From: Glutamicibacter sp. MNS18
GTDB taxonomy: Bacteria; Actinomycetota; Actinomycetes; Actinomycetales; Micrococcaceae
Length of the DNA: 64,000 nucleotides
Reading direction: 5' to 3'
Assembly (NCBI RefSeq): GCF_026107515.2
Contig: NZ_JAPCHW010000003.1
Coordinates: forward strand, 124,001-188,000
Shown here: positions 16,267-26,397 of the stretch, one piece after another
How positions within the stretch are numbered: position 1 is the stretch's first letter
How the letters are laid out: each line of letters begins with the position of its first letter
Translations under genes and position numbers: made by a program
Notes under the pieces: generated by a model
Database searches by the model: none
Told to the model about the DNA's origin: nothing
The model's input: the letters and a program-made list of their open reading frames with translations, nothing else

Positions 16267-18413
16267 TGAATGACTCCACGGACTCCAAGGAACTTCCCGC
16301 GAACCTGCAGGGACTGACCTACAACGACCTGAATGCCATGCTGAACCTCTACGGTCCGGACGGCAAGATCCAGTTCGAGGTCGACCGCTACGCTGCCCGC
16401 CAGTATTTCCTGGACCACGTGAACAACAACACCGTGTTCTTCCACGACCTGGATGAGAAGCTTGAATACCTGGTCAAGCACGAGTACTACGAGCGCGAAA
16501 CCCTCGACCAGTACTCGATGAACTTCATCCGCGGGCTGTTCAAGCGCGCCTACGACAAGAAGTTCCGTTTCCAGACCTTCCTGGGTGCCTTCAAGTTCTA
16601 CACCTCGTACACCTTGAAGACCTTCGACGGCAAGCGCTATCTGGAACGCTACGAGGACCGTGTGTGCATGGTGGCCCTGCACCTGGCACGTGGCGAAGAG
16701 CAGCTGGCCGAGAAACTGGTTGACGAGATCATCTCCGGTCGATTCCAGCCTGCCACCCCGACCTTCCTGAATGCCGGCAAGGCCCAGCGCGGCGAACTGG
16801 TGTCCTGCTTCCTGCTGCGGATCGAAGACAATATGGAATCGATCGCCCGCGCAGTGAACTCCTCGTTGCAGCTGTCAAAGCGCGGCGGCGGTGTCGCCTT
16901 GTCGTTGACCAACCTGCGTGAGCACGGCGCACCGATCAAGCAGATCGAGAACCAGTCCTCCGGCGTGATCCCGGTGATGAAGCTGCTGGAAGACTCCTTC
17001 TCCTACGCCAACCAGCTCGGCGCCCGCCAGGGCGCCGGTGCGGTGTACCTGAATGCCCACCACCCGGACATCCTGCGTTTCCTGGACACCAAGCGTGAAA
17101 ACGCCGACGAGAAGATCCGCATCAAGACACTCTCCCTGGGCGTCGTGGTTCCGGACATCACCTTCGAAATCGCGCGCAAGAACGAGGACATGTACCTGTT
17201 CAGCCCGTACGACGTCCAGCGTGTCTACGGAGTACCGTTCAGCGAGATCTCGGTGAGCGAAAAGTACTACGAGATGGTTGACGATCCGCGGATCACCAAG
17301 AAGAAGATCAACGCCCGTGACTTCTTCACCACCATTGCCGAGATCCAGTTCGAATCCGGCTACCCGTACATCATGTTCGAAGACACGGTGAACCGGGAGA
17401 ACCCGATTGCCGGTCGGATCACCATGTCCAACCTGTGCTCGGAAATCCTGCAGGTCTCCTCGGCCTCCGAGTACAACGACGACCTGAGCTACGCGAGCGT
17501 AGGCAAGGACATTTCCTGCAACCTCGGCTCGATGAACATTGCCAAGGCGATGGACGGCAAGGATCTGGCCGGTTCGGTGGATATCGCGATCCGGGCCTTG
17601 ACGGCCGTATCGGATATGTCCGATATCGTCTCGGTGCCATCGATCGCCGGAGGCAACGCGAAGTCCCACGCCATCGGCCTGGGACAGATGAACCTGCACG
17701 GCTACCTGGCCCGTGAGCACGTCCACTACGGTTCCGAAGAGGGTATTGACTTCACGAATATCTACTTCTACACCGTGCTGTTCCATGCGTTGACCGCATC
17801 GAACAAGTTGTCCATCGAACGTGGCCAGACCTTTGACGGATTCGAGAACTCGAAGTACGCCTCGGGCGAGTTCTTCGACAAGTACACCGACCAGGTGTGG
17901 GAACCGGCTACCGAGCGTGTCCGGGAGCTCTTCGACGGGATCCAGATCCCAACGCAGGCTGACTGGCAGACCCTGAAGGCCTCGGTCATGGAACACGGGA
18001 TCTACAACCAGAACCTGCAGGCCATCCCGCCGACCGGATCGATCTCCTACATCAACAACTCGACCTCGTCGATCCACCCGGTGGCCTCGAAGATCGAGAT
18101 CCGCAAAGAGGGAAAGATCGGCCGCGTGTACTACCCGGCGCCCTTCATGAACAACGAGAATATCGAGTTCTACGAGGATGCCTACGAGATCGGCTACGAG
18201 AAGATCATCGATACCTACGCCGCTGCCACCCAGCACGTGGACCAGGGCTTGTCCCTCACGCTGTTCTTCAAGGACACCATCACCACCCGCGACATCAACA
18301 AGGCACAGATCTACGCATGGCGTAAGGGGATCAAGACCCTCTACTACATCCGTCTGCGCCAGTTGGCCCTGGAAGGCACCGAAGTCGATAACTGCGTGTC
18401 CTGCATGCTCTAG
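16266..18413 (+). CDS. nrdE: Class Ib ribonucleotide reductase alpha subunit NrdE
   Basis: This 715-residue catalytic subunit reduces ribonucleoside diphosphates to deoxy forms. Visible features are the active-site cysteine region [17 protein letters not shown], the second redox cysteine in SNLCSEILQ, the loop [19 protein letters not shown] with the finger region, and the C-terminal shuttle pair CVSC in DNCVSCML. There is no ATP-cone domain at the N-terminus, as expected for class Ib. Control must therefore rest more on transcription (NrdR and perhaps DnaA). The start at ATG 16266 overlaps the nrdI stop. An intrinsic hairpin follows the stop and precedes nrdF. Confidence 0.96.
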   Translation: MNDSTDSKELPANLQGLTYNDLNAMLNLYGPDGKIQFEVDRYAARQYFLDHVNNNTVFFHDLDEKLEYLVKHEYYERETLDQYSMNFIRGLFKRAYDKKFRFQTFLGAFKFYTSYTLKTFDGKRYLERYEDRVCMVALHLARGEEQLAEKLVDEIISGRFQPATPTFLNAGKAQRGELVSCFLLRIEDNMESIARAVNSSLQLSKRGGGVALSLTNLREHGAPIKQIENQSSGVIPVMKLLEDSFSYANQLGARQGAGAVYLNAHHPDILRFLDTKRENADEKIRIKTLSLGVVVPDITFEIARKNEDMYLFSPYDVQRVYGVPFSEISVSEKYYEMVDDPRITKKKINARDFFTTIAEIQFESGYPYIMFEDTVNRENPIAGRITMSNLCSEILQVSSASEYNDDLSYASVGKDISCNLGSMNIAKAMDGKDLAGSVDIAIRALTAVSDMSDIVSVPSIAGGNAKSHAIGLGQMNLHGYLAREHVHYGSEEGIDFTNIYFYTVLFHALTASNKLSIERGQTFDGFENSKYASGEFFDKYTDQVWEPATERVRELFDGIQIPTQADWQTLKASVMEHGIYNQNLQAIPPTGSISYINNSTSSIHPVASKIEIRKEGKIGRVYYPAPFMNNENIEFYEDAYEIGYEKIIDTYAAATQHVDQGLSLTLFFKDTITTRDINKAQIYAWRKGIKTLYYIRLRQLALEGTEVDNCVSCML

Positions 18414-18445
18414 GCGGGACGGCAACTGCCGCGACTGAGGACCAA

Positions 18446-18481
18446 CTAGGCACCTGAAAACTCATGTTTCCAGGTGCCTAG
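18446..18481 (+). terminator. Hairpin between nrdE and nrdF
   Basis: A 15-base arm (18446-18460, CTAGGCACCTGAAAA) pairs with 18467-18481 with a single mismatch and a six-base loop. It would end or attenuate transcription from the nrdHIE promoter before nrdF. Confidence 0.7.
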
Positions 18482-18539
18482 TCTGCCCTCCACACCCTTT
18501 GGGCTATTCCGGGAGGGATGAACCCGAAAGACTCGTCTA

Positions 18540-18569
18540 CTGACCGGGAACACGGTCGATAGATAAAAT
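18540..18569 (+). promoter_or_regulatory. Predicted nrdF promoter
   Basis: CTGACC (18540-18545) and TAAAAT (18564-18569) are separated by 18 bases, 37 bases upstream of the nrdF start. The site lies downstream of the nrdE hairpin, which suggests that nrdF has its own transcript. I see no clear NrdR box here. Confidence 0.45.
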
Positions 18570-18600
18570 TAGAGGCACGAACCACACGACACTTCGATGA

Positions 18601-19581
<981 letters not shown>

Positions 19582-19597
19582 ACCCGGTTGCCGCGCG

Positions 19598-19640
19598 TGG
19601 AGGCTGTGACCACCAGATTTTCTGGTGGTCACAGCCTCCA
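19598..19640. terminator. Perfect 20-base hairpin terminator after nrdF
   Basis: Arms 19598-19617 and 19621-19640 are exact reverse complements around a TTT loop. It is among the strongest hairpins in the window. Confidence 0.85.
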
Positions 19641-19744
19641 GCTGTTTAAGTAGCACAGTGCTTACGCGGCGAGCAGCAAGAGCCGCGGCATCGCATTCTG
19701 CGACTATGATCGGAGCAGAAACACGCAGCAAGGAACCGAGGAAC

Positions 19745-20989
19745 ATGACCAGGAGCTTCTCCGCCCGACAGATCCAACAAGTGCGTCGCCGATCGATCGC
19801 GGTACTGGCCCTTGGGCAGGTCCTTGGAGGCATGGGGGCCGGTGCCACCTTGACCCTGGGTTCCTTGTTGATAGTGAATGTCGCCGGCAGCGAGGCCCTG
19901 GCCGGTATGGCCGCGACGATGAACACCGTGGGTGCCGCGGCGATGGCCATACCTTTGGCAGTTCTCGCGCAGAATCGTGGTCGACGAGTCGCACTGTCAT
20001 CTGGTGCCTTGATCGCCATTCTTGGAATCCTGGTGATCCTGGCCGCGGCCGTCCAGCAATGGTGGCCATTGCTCTTGGCAGGAATGGGCTTGTTGGGTAC
20101 CGGCAGCGCCCTGAACCTGCAATCGCGATTCGCGGCCACGGACCTTTCGTCCCCTGAAACCCGTGGCAGGGACCTCTCCCTGGTGGTCTGGGCGACCACG
20201 ATTGGTGCGGTCGCCGGACCGAACCTTTTCCAGCCCGGTGAGATCATCTCCCAGGCGTGGGGGCTGCCGGAGTTCACCGGGGGATTCGTGATTGCCATGG
20301 GAGCCCAGGCCGTGGGAATGGCGATCTACTGGATCGGATTACGACCGGATCCGATGCATGTGGCCCTTGCCCGGGAGGGAAAAACCGGCGGCGGACTGGT
20401 CAAACGTGCCAGTGGATTCAGCCTGCTTCGCACCTCGTCTTCGGCTCGCCAGGCCGTTCTGACGGTGGCCTTGAGCCATGCCCACATGGTGGCCCTCATG
20501 GCAATGACGCCGATCCACCTGCAACACCACGGGGCAAGCCTGACGTTGATCGGCGTGACGATCTCCGCGCATGTTGCTGGAATGTACGCGCTGTCGCCGC
20601 TGTTCGGTTGGCTGAGCGATACCCTCGGGGCGCGGTACGTCGTCATCGGTGGCCAGGCGCTGTTCGTCATCGCAAGTTTCTCCGCCTGGTTCTGGCGCGA
20701 TGACTACGTGATGGTGACCTTTGCACTGGTCTGCCTGGGGCTGGGGTGGAGTGCATCGACCGTGGCCGGCGCGTCCATGGTGACCGGGGCAGTGGCGATC
20801 GAGCAGCGACCGCAATTGCAGGGCACCTCCGACCTGGTGATGAATCTGTGCGGGGCCGGGGGCGGTATCCTGGCTGGGCCGGTTTTGGCTTGGCTGGGGT
20901 ACGGGGGACTGTCGTTGGTCCTGCTGGGTCTGGCCCTTGTGGTGATTTTCCTGAATCGTGGGATCTTCGGCAAACCCGCTCTTTCCTGA
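19745..20989 (+). CDS. MFS transporter
   Basis: This 414-residue, 12-helix major facilitator has the typical basic cytoplasmic loop between helices 2 and 3 (LAQNRGRRVALSSG) and a repeat of it in the second half (GWLSDTLGARYVV). The central loop is about 40 residues. It resembles drug or metabolite efflux members, but no substrate motif can be read. The ATG at 19745 is preferred because the longer frame would run back into the nrdF terminator. It lies 54 bases upstream of the FAD monooxygenase gene on the same strand, so the two may form an operon. Confidence 0.85.
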   Translation: MTRSFSARQIQQVRRRSIAVLALGQVLGGMGAGATLTLGSLLIVNVAGSEALAGMAATMNTVGAAAMAIPLAVLAQNRGRRVALSSGALIAILGILVILAAAVQQWWPLLLAGMGLLGTGSALNLQSRFAATDLSSPETRGRDLSLVVWATTIGAVAGPNLFQPGEIISQAWGLPEFTGGFVIAMGAQAVGMAIYWIGLRPDPMHVALAREGKTGGGLVKRASGFSLLRTSSSARQAVLTVALSHAHMVALMAMTPIHLQHHGASLTLIGVTISAHVAGMYALSPLFGWLSDTLGARYVVIGGQALFVIASFSAWFWRDDYVMVTFALVCLGLGWSASTVAGASMVTGAVAIEQRPQLQGTSDLVMNLCGAGGGILAGPVLAWLGYGGLSLVLLGLALVVIFLNRGIFGKPALS

Positions 20990-21043
20990 ATCCGGGCGTG
21001 GTGCCAAGCTGGAGGCAGGTACAAATCGCTCAGGGAGGCCGCA

Positions 21044-22282
21044 ATGGATCAGCCATGGCAGTGTGTCATCGTCGGCGGAGGTCCCGCTGGCATGATGGCG
21101 GGCCTGTTGCTGGCCCGTAGCGGAGTGCGTGTTCTCGTACTGGAGAAGCACGGTGACTTCCTACGGGATTTCCGCGGAGATACCGTCCACCCGTCCACCC
21201 TTGAACTCCTCAGTGATCTGGGGTTGATGCAGAAGTTCCTGGCCACAGGCTTGTCCAAGGTGACCGGAGCGAAGATCCCCGATGCCCGTGGACGGGAGGT
21301 GACGGTTCTGGATCTGGCAGCCTTGAAGCATCCATTTCCCTATATCGCCATGGCGCCGCAATGGGAGTTCCTGAACTTATTGGCCCAAGCCGCCACCGAA
21401 GAGGAGAACTTCGAGCTGCGGATGAACTGCGAAGCCACCGAATTACTGGTTGATGACGGACAGGTCACGGGAGTGCGCTACCAGGGCCCGGACGGGGAGC
21501 AGGAAATCCGGGCGCTATTGACCATCGCGGCTGATGGCCGGTGGTCTGCCATCAGGGAACAAGCGGAACTGCCGGTCAAGGAGTTCAGGGTCCCCATCGA
21601 TGTCTGGTGGTTCCGGGTCCCCGGCACACACCATGTCCGTGAGTCACTACTGCCGGTTTTTGCCCCGGGCCGGGTCTATATTCTGATTCCACGGGTCGGA
21701 TATGTGCAAGCTGCGATGCTCCTGTTGAAGGGGCAAGATGCTGTGCAGCGCCAGCGGGGCATCGAGAAGTTCCGTGCCGAGATCAGCCATGCCGTGCCTG
21801 ATCTGGAGGAAGGGGTGCGGGAACTGGCTCTTGAAGACCTGAAACTCCTGGATGTCCATGTGAACCTGGCGCACCGATGGTGGCGCAAAGGGCTTCTATG
21901 CATCGGTGACGCGGCGCATGCCATGAGCCCGGTTGGTGGGGTAGGGGTTAATCTTGCGGTCCAGGATGCGGTGTGCGCCGCGAGGCTACTGGCCGGTCCG
22001 CTGGCTGCCAACCGCGTTTCTGATCGGGATGTTGCCGCGGTACAACGCCGTCGGATGTTGCCGACCAGGGTGACGCAGATGGTCCAGCGGATCATGCATG
22101 TGGGGCTACGTAGACTGCTCGGTCAGGATGTGAGTGTACGACTTCCTGCACCGTTGGCCTGGCTCTTCGAATCCGTGCCGGTGCTGGCCAGAATTCCCGC
22201 CCGGCTGTTGGGCGTCGGTCTGCTGCGGGAGCGGCCGCCAGCCGCGGCCCGGGAAGCTTCCAAAGGTCCAGTAAACCGTTAA
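21044..22282 (+). CDS. FAD-dependent monooxygenase (PHBH-like)
   Basis: This group A flavoprotein monooxygenase has 412 residues. It has the dinucleotide fold GGGPAGMMAGLLLARSG near the N-terminus, the NADPH/FAD 'DG' motif in AADGRWSAIRE and the 'GD' motif in CIGDAAHAMSPVGGVGVNLAVQDA. It is expected to hydroxylate or oxidise a small, probably aromatic, substrate with NAD(P)H and oxygen. ATG 21044 follows GGAGG. The substrate is not identifiable; linkage to the MFS gene upstream hints at antibiotic or aromatic compound modification plus export. Confidence 0.88.
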   Translation: MDQPWQCVIVGGGPAGMMAGLLLARSGVRVLVLEKHGDFLRDFRGDTVHPSTLELLSDLGLMQKFLATGLSKVTGAKIPDARGREVTVLDLAALKHPFPYIAMAPQWEFLNLLAQAATEEENFELRMNCEATELLVDDGQVTGVRYQGPDGEQEIRALLTIAADGRWSAIREQAELPVKEFRVPIDVWWFRVPGTHHVRESLLPVFAPGRVYILIPRVGYVQAAMLLLKGQDAVQRQRGIEKFRAEISHAVPDLEEGVRELALEDLKLLDVHVNLAHRWWRKGLLCIGDAAHAMSPVGGVGVNLAVQDAVCAARLLAGPLAANRVSDRDVAAVQRRRMLPTRVTQMVQRIMHVGLRRLLGQDVSVRLPAPLAWLFESVPVLARIPARLLGVGLLRERPPAAAREASKGPVNR

Positions 22283-22287
22283 AGACC

Positions 22288-22326
22288 GGTGGGGCCGGAC
22301 GAAGTTGAACTTCGTCCGGCCCCACC
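22288..22326. terminator. Bidirectional hairpin terminator
   Basis: Nineteen-base arms (22288-22306 and 22308-22326) are exact reverse complements. It separates the convergent monooxygenase and cold-shock genes. Confidence 0.85.
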
Positions 22327-22340
22327 TGGTGATCTCAGAC

Positions 22341-22544
22341 TTAGCGAGCCTGGATGTTGGTTGCCTGTGGGCCCTTCGGGCCGGCTTCCAGATCGTATTC
22401 CACGGTCTGGCCTTCTTCAAGGCTGCGGAAACCGAAGCTCTGGATTGCGCTGTAGTGAGCGAAGACATCAGCCGATCCGTCGTTAGGAGCGATGAAGCCG
22501 AAGCCCTTTTCAGCGTTGAACCATTTCACAGTGCCAGTGGCCAT
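22341..22544 (-). CDS. Cold-shock protein CspA family
   Basis: This 67-residue single OB-fold nucleic-acid chaperone has RNP1 KGFGFI (residues 13-18) and RNP2 DVFAHY (26-31), with the WFN motif before them. It binds single-stranded RNA and DNA and prevents secondary structure. The start ATG follows AGGAAA. A gene-free region of more than 600 bases lies upstream, which would allow the long structured 5' leader that is typical of thermoregulated csp genes. Confidence 0.96.
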   Translation of the reverse strand: MATGTVKWFNAEKGFGFIAPNDGSADVFAHYSAIQSFGFRSLEEGQTVEYDLEAGPKGPQATNIQAR

Positions 22545-23171
22545 AATTTTATTTCCTATTCATTTCCGGCCACACAGTGCGACCGTTGGTGCCGTATTGC
22601 TGGAGCAACACGAAATTTGTGGTTACCTTAGTGCGCAGCTGGCACAGGTGTAGTTAGACGCAGCATCGGTAATCGATTGCTGATTCTGTTGATGCTGGTG
22701 GAGCTGAGTTGGCTCCGGAAGGGGAAAGGAATCCCTGAACTCCGTGGGAGTAGGTGGTCACGTCCGGGATGGGAGATCTGAAGCAGCGTTACGACCACCC
22801 ATGAAAAGGTGTGGAGGTATGTGGATGCTGACCGGAGTGGCAGTGGAGAAGAAGAAATTAAAGGATTCGTTTCAATATAAGAGTCCGTGCGTAGTGACTA
22901 CGCCACTGGACCAAGCTGCTGCGCGATCGGTTGTGCGAACTAAGATGCATAACCGACCTAGTGCATTCCTGATTGCTCATGAATGCGGGATAACTCAACA
23001 AGCATAGCATTCTTTTTGCGGGCCGGTGACATGCCTGGGCCTCTGGGTGCATCGGCAGCCAGCGGCCCAGGCTAATCACACCTGATCAGATCGACATTTG
23101 GAAACGGACTTCCCGTCGCTGAAGACCTTTGTCTGCGCATGGATGGCAATGCCAGCCCGCCGCAATGGCAG
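22545..23171. other. Gene-free region upstream of the cold-shock gene
   Basis: These 627 bases lack a convincing gene. The stretch 22850-23010 is noticeably AT-richer than its surroundings. Short frames on both strands (for example 22744-23007 plus, 22858-23079 minus) have no ribosome-binding site or recognisable protein. The part next to 22544 is probably the csp promoter and 5' leader. The part near 23171 is the 3' flank of the convergent-facing flavoprotein gene. Confidence 0.45.
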
Positions 23172-24095
23172 CTATCCTCTCACGGGGTGGATCCGTTCGT
23201 TGATCAGATCGTAATTGATTCCGGCCCCGGTGGTCACCCCGCTGGCCGCGGCTGCCAATACCATGGCTCCCAGGTCGGCCACGTTGCCTGCAGCGAACAC
23301 CCCCGGGATATCGGTTGCGCCCATTTGATTGGTTGCAATGTGCCTTCCCAAGGGGTGATCGGTCAGTACCCCTCCCATGGATTCGTAGAGCCGCGCATTG
23401 GCTTCCATCCGGCTCATGACCACCGCGGCATCCACTTCCAGTTGCTGGCCGTTGGCAAGGCGTAGGCTGTGAAGCCCTCCCGATGGATCGAACTCCAACG
23501 CATCGACCCGGGTGTCAATCACCGGGATGGACAGTGCCGCAAGATTGTTGCGCTCTTCTTCGCCAAGCATGTCCGGAGCGTGATTGATATACGTCACCCG
23601 GTCACTGAGCTGGCTGAACATTTGGGCCTGATGGGGGCTCATCAAGCCGATGCCCAAGATGGCGATGCGTTGGTCCCTGACCTCCCACCCATGGCAATAC
23701 GGGCAATGCAATACGGTCTTGCCCCAGCCGTCCTGCACTCCCGGGATCTGGGGAAGGACATCGCGCAGACCGGTGGCCAGCATGATCCGTCGTGCAGTAT
23801 AGGAGTAATCCGAGGTCCTGACGGTGAACCTGCTCTCCAATGACCCCTCGAGCAGTTCGACCCACTCGTTGCGGAATAGTACGCCGTATTCGACCGCCTG
23901 CTGTCGTGCTTCAGCCAGTATTTCGTGCGGCGAGATGCCATCGCGACCGAGCAGGTTGTGCGCGCTGGTCGAGGCGGCGTTGCGGGGACTCCCTGCATCG
24001 ATGACCAGTACCGAACGCTTGCTGCGGGCCAGTGCCGTCGCTGCGGAAATCCCGGCCGCTCCCGCTCCAATGATGATGACGTCGAAGTCTTCCAT
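23172..24095 (-). CDS. Thioredoxin-reductase-like NAD(P)/FAD oxidoreductase
   Basis: This 307-residue pyridine-nucleotide disulfide oxidoreductase of the short TrxB type has an FAD fold (IIIGAGAAGISAATALARS), a CxxC redox motif in HCPYCHGWEV, an altered NAD(P)-fold (AILGIGLMSPHQAQM, not the full GxGxxA/G) and the C-terminal FAD motif GVFAAGNVAD. CPYCHGWE is typical of the thioredoxin-reductase-like group rather than of housekeeping TrxB (CATCDG). It may reduce a dedicated disulfide or another acceptor. ATG 24095 follows GGGAGAG; a TTG at 24107 is also possible. It is divergent from the XRE-cupin regulator, which probably controls it. Confidence 0.82.
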   Translation of the reverse strand: MEDFDVIIIGAGAAGISAATALARSKRSVLVIDAGSPRNAASTSAHNLLGRDGISPHEILAEARQQAVEYGVLFRNEWVELLEGSLESRFTVRTSDYSYTARRIMLATGLRDVLPQIPGVQDGWGKTVLHCPYCHGWEVRDQRIAILGIGLMSPHQAQMFSQLSDRVTYINHAPDMLGEEERNNLAALSIPVIDTRVDALEFDPSGGLHSLRLANGQQLEVDAAVVMSRMEANARLYESMGGVLTDHPLGRHIATNQMGATDIPGVFAAGNVADLGAMVLAAAASGVTTGAGINYDLINERIHPVRG

Positions 24096-24165
24096 GATCT
24101 CTCCCAATTCCGGTGTTCCTGATGGTCCCCAGCCTAGAAGTGCATTGCCTTAATCGGGTACTCTT

Positions 24166-24180
24166 TTGCGTATGACGCAA
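24166..24180. promoter_or_regulatory. Palindrome over the regulator start codon
   Basis: TTGCGTATGACGCAA is a perfect inverted repeat with the ATG start codon at its centre. A TACTCT hexamer (24159-24164) lies seven bases upstream of the ATG, consistent with a leaderless transcript beginning at the start codon. The palindrome is a likely autoregulatory operator. Confidence 0.5.
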
Positions 24181-24750
24181 GAATTGGAAATGGATACCAT
24201 AGTCCGACTGAGAATCCGGGGACTTCGCCAGGCCAAGGGGTGGTCATTGGAGTCCTTGGCCAGCCGGGCAGGGCTGAGCGTATCCACGCTCAGCCGCATC
24301 GAGACCGGTAATCGGCGCATCGCACTTGATCAGTTGGTGCCCCTGGCCACGTCGCTGGATACGACGATTGATGAACTGGTGGCCCCTGCCGCCGAGCAGG
24401 ACGCGGTGATCCGTCCCGAACCGGTCCAGTACCCGGGACTGACCACCTGGCGTCTGTCCGATCCGGAAGGGCTGAACGGAACCGTGGTGGTGAAAATGCG
24501 GATCGATCCGCGGGCAGCGGAAAACGAGCCCGAGCCGCGGGTGCACCCGGGAAAGGACTGGTTTACGGTATTGCGCGGCGAGATCAGGTTGCGTCTGGGT
24601 GACAGGGTCTATCACGTGAAGGCAGGCCAGGCGGCACAATTCGACACGATGACCCCGCATTCCTTCTGGGCGGTTGGCGAGATGGCCGAGGTGTTGAGCA
24701 TCATGGATCCGGCTGGTCACCATGCCCACCGTGATGACGCGACCGCTTAG
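24172..24750 (+). CDS. XRE-family regulator with cupin domain
   Basis: This 192-residue regulator has an N-terminal XRE helix-turn-helix (LRQAKGWSLESLASRAGLSV, then STLSRIETGNR) and a C-terminal cupin sensor domain (about 105-185, HPGKDWFTVLRGEIRLRLGD and AGQAAQFDTMTPHSFW). Such XRE-cupin proteins sense small molecules and usually control adjacent genes. The divergent thioredoxin-reductase-like gene is the likely target. No Shine-Dalgarno sequence precedes the ATG at 24172, which fits leaderless translation. TTG 24166 and ATG 24190 are alternatives. Confidence 0.82.
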   Translation: MTQELEMDTIVRLRIRGLRQAKGWSLESLASRAGLSVSTLSRIETGNRRIALDQLVPLATSLDTTIDELVAPAAEQDAVIRPEPVQYPGLTTWRLSDPEGLNGTVVVKMRIDPRAAENEPEPRVHPGKDWFTVLRGEIRLRLGDRVYHVKAGQAAQFDTMTPHSFWAVGEMAEVLSIMDPAGHHAHRDDATA

Positions 24751-24846
24751 CACACGTTGCTGATTTCCCTTGGGGCCGCCCCTGCGTGGATCTCAGGTAG
24801 GGTGATCAGGAGCACGTATTGGAAGAGTTTTCTATGAGGTACCGCG

Positions 24847-25665
24847 ATGACCCATCAGGTCGATGACCAGCTTGCCGGAATCCTGGCAACCGGAGATTTC
24901 TACTATGAGCCGCTGGGGGACGGGCGTTACCGTTCCACCATCCATGCCCAAGGTGCATGGAATCCCCATGAGCAGCATATGGCTCCTGCCACCGGAGTAC
25001 TGACCCATGAGCTGCTGAATTTCCAGCCGCGCGAGGGAATGCGGATGGCCCGGTTGAGTCTGGAGATCTATGGCCTGATCCACGCCGGGGAGTTCGAAGT
25101 CAAGACGCGCATGTTGCGACCGGGACGAACGATCGAGCTGGTTGAAGCGGAAATGCTCACCAATGGACGCACCAGCATTGTCGCCCGTGCCTGGCGGTTG
25201 GCAACGGGGGATACCAGCGCAGTTTCCGGAACCGAGGATGCTCCGATTCCCGGGCCGCAAGACTGCCAACCCTACCTTGGGGCGCAGGTCTGGCCAGGAG
25301 GATACATCCGTGGACTCGAGATGCGCACCACCCCTGAGCATCGCGCTGGCAAGGGGATCGTCTGGCTGCGCAACCCCTTCAGCATGATCAACGGCGTGGA
25401 TTGCACGGACATGGAACGTCTGCTGGGAATGGTCGACACCGCGAACGGAGTGGCCCCGCGTTCGGAGCCAGGGCCCAACAACTGGATGTTCCCCAATGTG
25501 GATCTGCAAGTCCATATGTACCGCGAACCAGTAGGGGAATGGTTGGGGCTTGAGGCGCAGCAAAGCTATGGAACCGACGGGATCGGGCTGACCTCAGCCG
25601 TTCTTCACGACATCCACGGCCCCTTCGGCCGAAGCGAGCAAATCCTGACGGTTCGCCCGCTCTAG
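24847..25665 (+). CDS. TesB-like double-hotdog thioesterase family protein
   Basis: This 272-residue protein matches the actinobacterial thioesterase family with two hotdog repeats. The first carries a substrate loop (GAWNPHEQHMAPATGVLTHELLNF in outline) and RLSLEIYGLIHAGEFEVKTRMLRPGRTIELVEAEM. The second contains the typical NVDLQVHMYREPVGEWLGLEAQ and ends in DIHGPFGRSEQILTVRP. Members hydrolyse acyl-CoA esters, but the physiological acyl group is unknown. ATG 24847 follows GAGGT. The stop overlaps the stop of the convergent kinase gene in a CTAG. Confidence 0.72.
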   Translation: MTHQVDDQLAGILATGDFYYEPLGDGRYRSTIHAQGAWNPHEQHMAPATGVLTHELLNFQPREGMRMARLSLEIYGLIHAGEFEVKTRMLRPGRTIELVEAEMLTNGRTSIVARAWRLATGDTSAVSGTEDAPIPGPQDCQPYLGAQVWPGGYIRGLEMRTTPEHRAGKGIVWLRNPFSMINGVDCTDMERLLGMVDTANGVAPRSEPGPNNWMFPNVDLQVHMYREPVGEWLGLEAQQSYGTDGIGLTSAVLHDIHGPFGRSEQILTVRPL

Positions 25666-26282
25666 GAATCCCGGCTCCCGGCCAGCTCGGCGAGCAGGCG
25701 TTTCAATTTGGGTTTGGCCATCACGGTGAACCCCTTGGAACGATAGAGCTCGCGATCTGGCCGATGAGCCCGGAACAGTGCAAAACCTCGCCTGATCAGG
25801 AACGGAATGGGTTTCCTGCGCTCGGACACATCACGCGCGAAGCGGCGAAGTGCCGTCAGCAGGGCCGGCTCATCCACATAGTAGGCCTCGACGTTCACGC
25901 CCATTGCACGTAGCGGTTCCAGGAGCTCGGCCAGGAAAATCCCCTCGGCCACCACCGGGCCCGACCCTCGGAGTCTACGGTGCCCGGTGTAGCTTGAAAT
26001 GCTGATGGAGTAGTTCGGCACCATTGTCGAGCCGGTCTGCAACAATTCGGTGATGGCATCCAGTGCCGCTTGCCGGTTCCAGGTATGCGGATGATCCCAG
26101 TCGATCTCACCGTAGCCGGTCCGTGGAAACGGGTCAGGGGAGCCGTCCTCGCTCATCTGGCGATAGAACTCGTCCAGGGGAAGGTGCGGTCGTCCGTAGC
26201 GGGCCGCCAGATAGGACTTGCCGGAGCCGGAAGCTCCGCCGATCAGAATCACCTTGGTTCTAGAATTTGGCACGCCTTCCAT
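25662..26282 (-). CDS. Uridine-kinase-like P-loop kinase
   Basis: This 206-residue P-loop NTPase has Walker A GGASGSGKS (15-23), a following acidic motif LPLDEFYRQM that matches the uridine-kinase 'DDFY' metal-binding position, and lid arginines in RRFARDVSERRKP. It resembles uridine kinase or phosphoribulokinase-type small kinases in actinobacteria, but the substrate cannot be assigned. ATG 26282 is chosen (GGGGAA just upstream), because a longer frame to 26444 would overlap the start of the divergent lipoate-ligase-like gene. Confidence 0.72.
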   Translation of the reverse strand: MEGVPNSRTKVILIGGASGSGKSYLAARYGRPHLPLDEFYRQMSEDGSPDPFPRTGYGEIDWDHPHTWNRQAALDAITELLQTGSTMVPNYSISISSYTGHRRLRGSGPVVAEGIFLAELLEPLRAMGVNVEAYYVDEPALLTALRRFARDVSERRKPIPFLIRRGFALFRAHRPDRELYRSKGFTVMAKPKLKRLLAELAGSRDS

Positions 26283-26397
26283 TATTCCCCAGCGCCCATG
26301 CACTGGGGTACCGCAGGGGAGTCCGATTGGCCACAGCCGGCCTGGCCGATGGATGAAGAGGTGAGCTGGGCATTGCGCCGGTACTAGACTGGAAACC

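Noticed and set aside
16875-18425. A 516-codon minus-strand open frame inside nrdE
   Set aside because: NrdE is conserved over the full length; the antisense frame results from codon bias.
22744-23007. Small protein of 87 residues upstream of the cold-shock gene
   Set aside because: It has no ribosome-binding site or recognisable sequence, and the minus-strand frame over the same interval is equally poor. The region is more likely regulatory.
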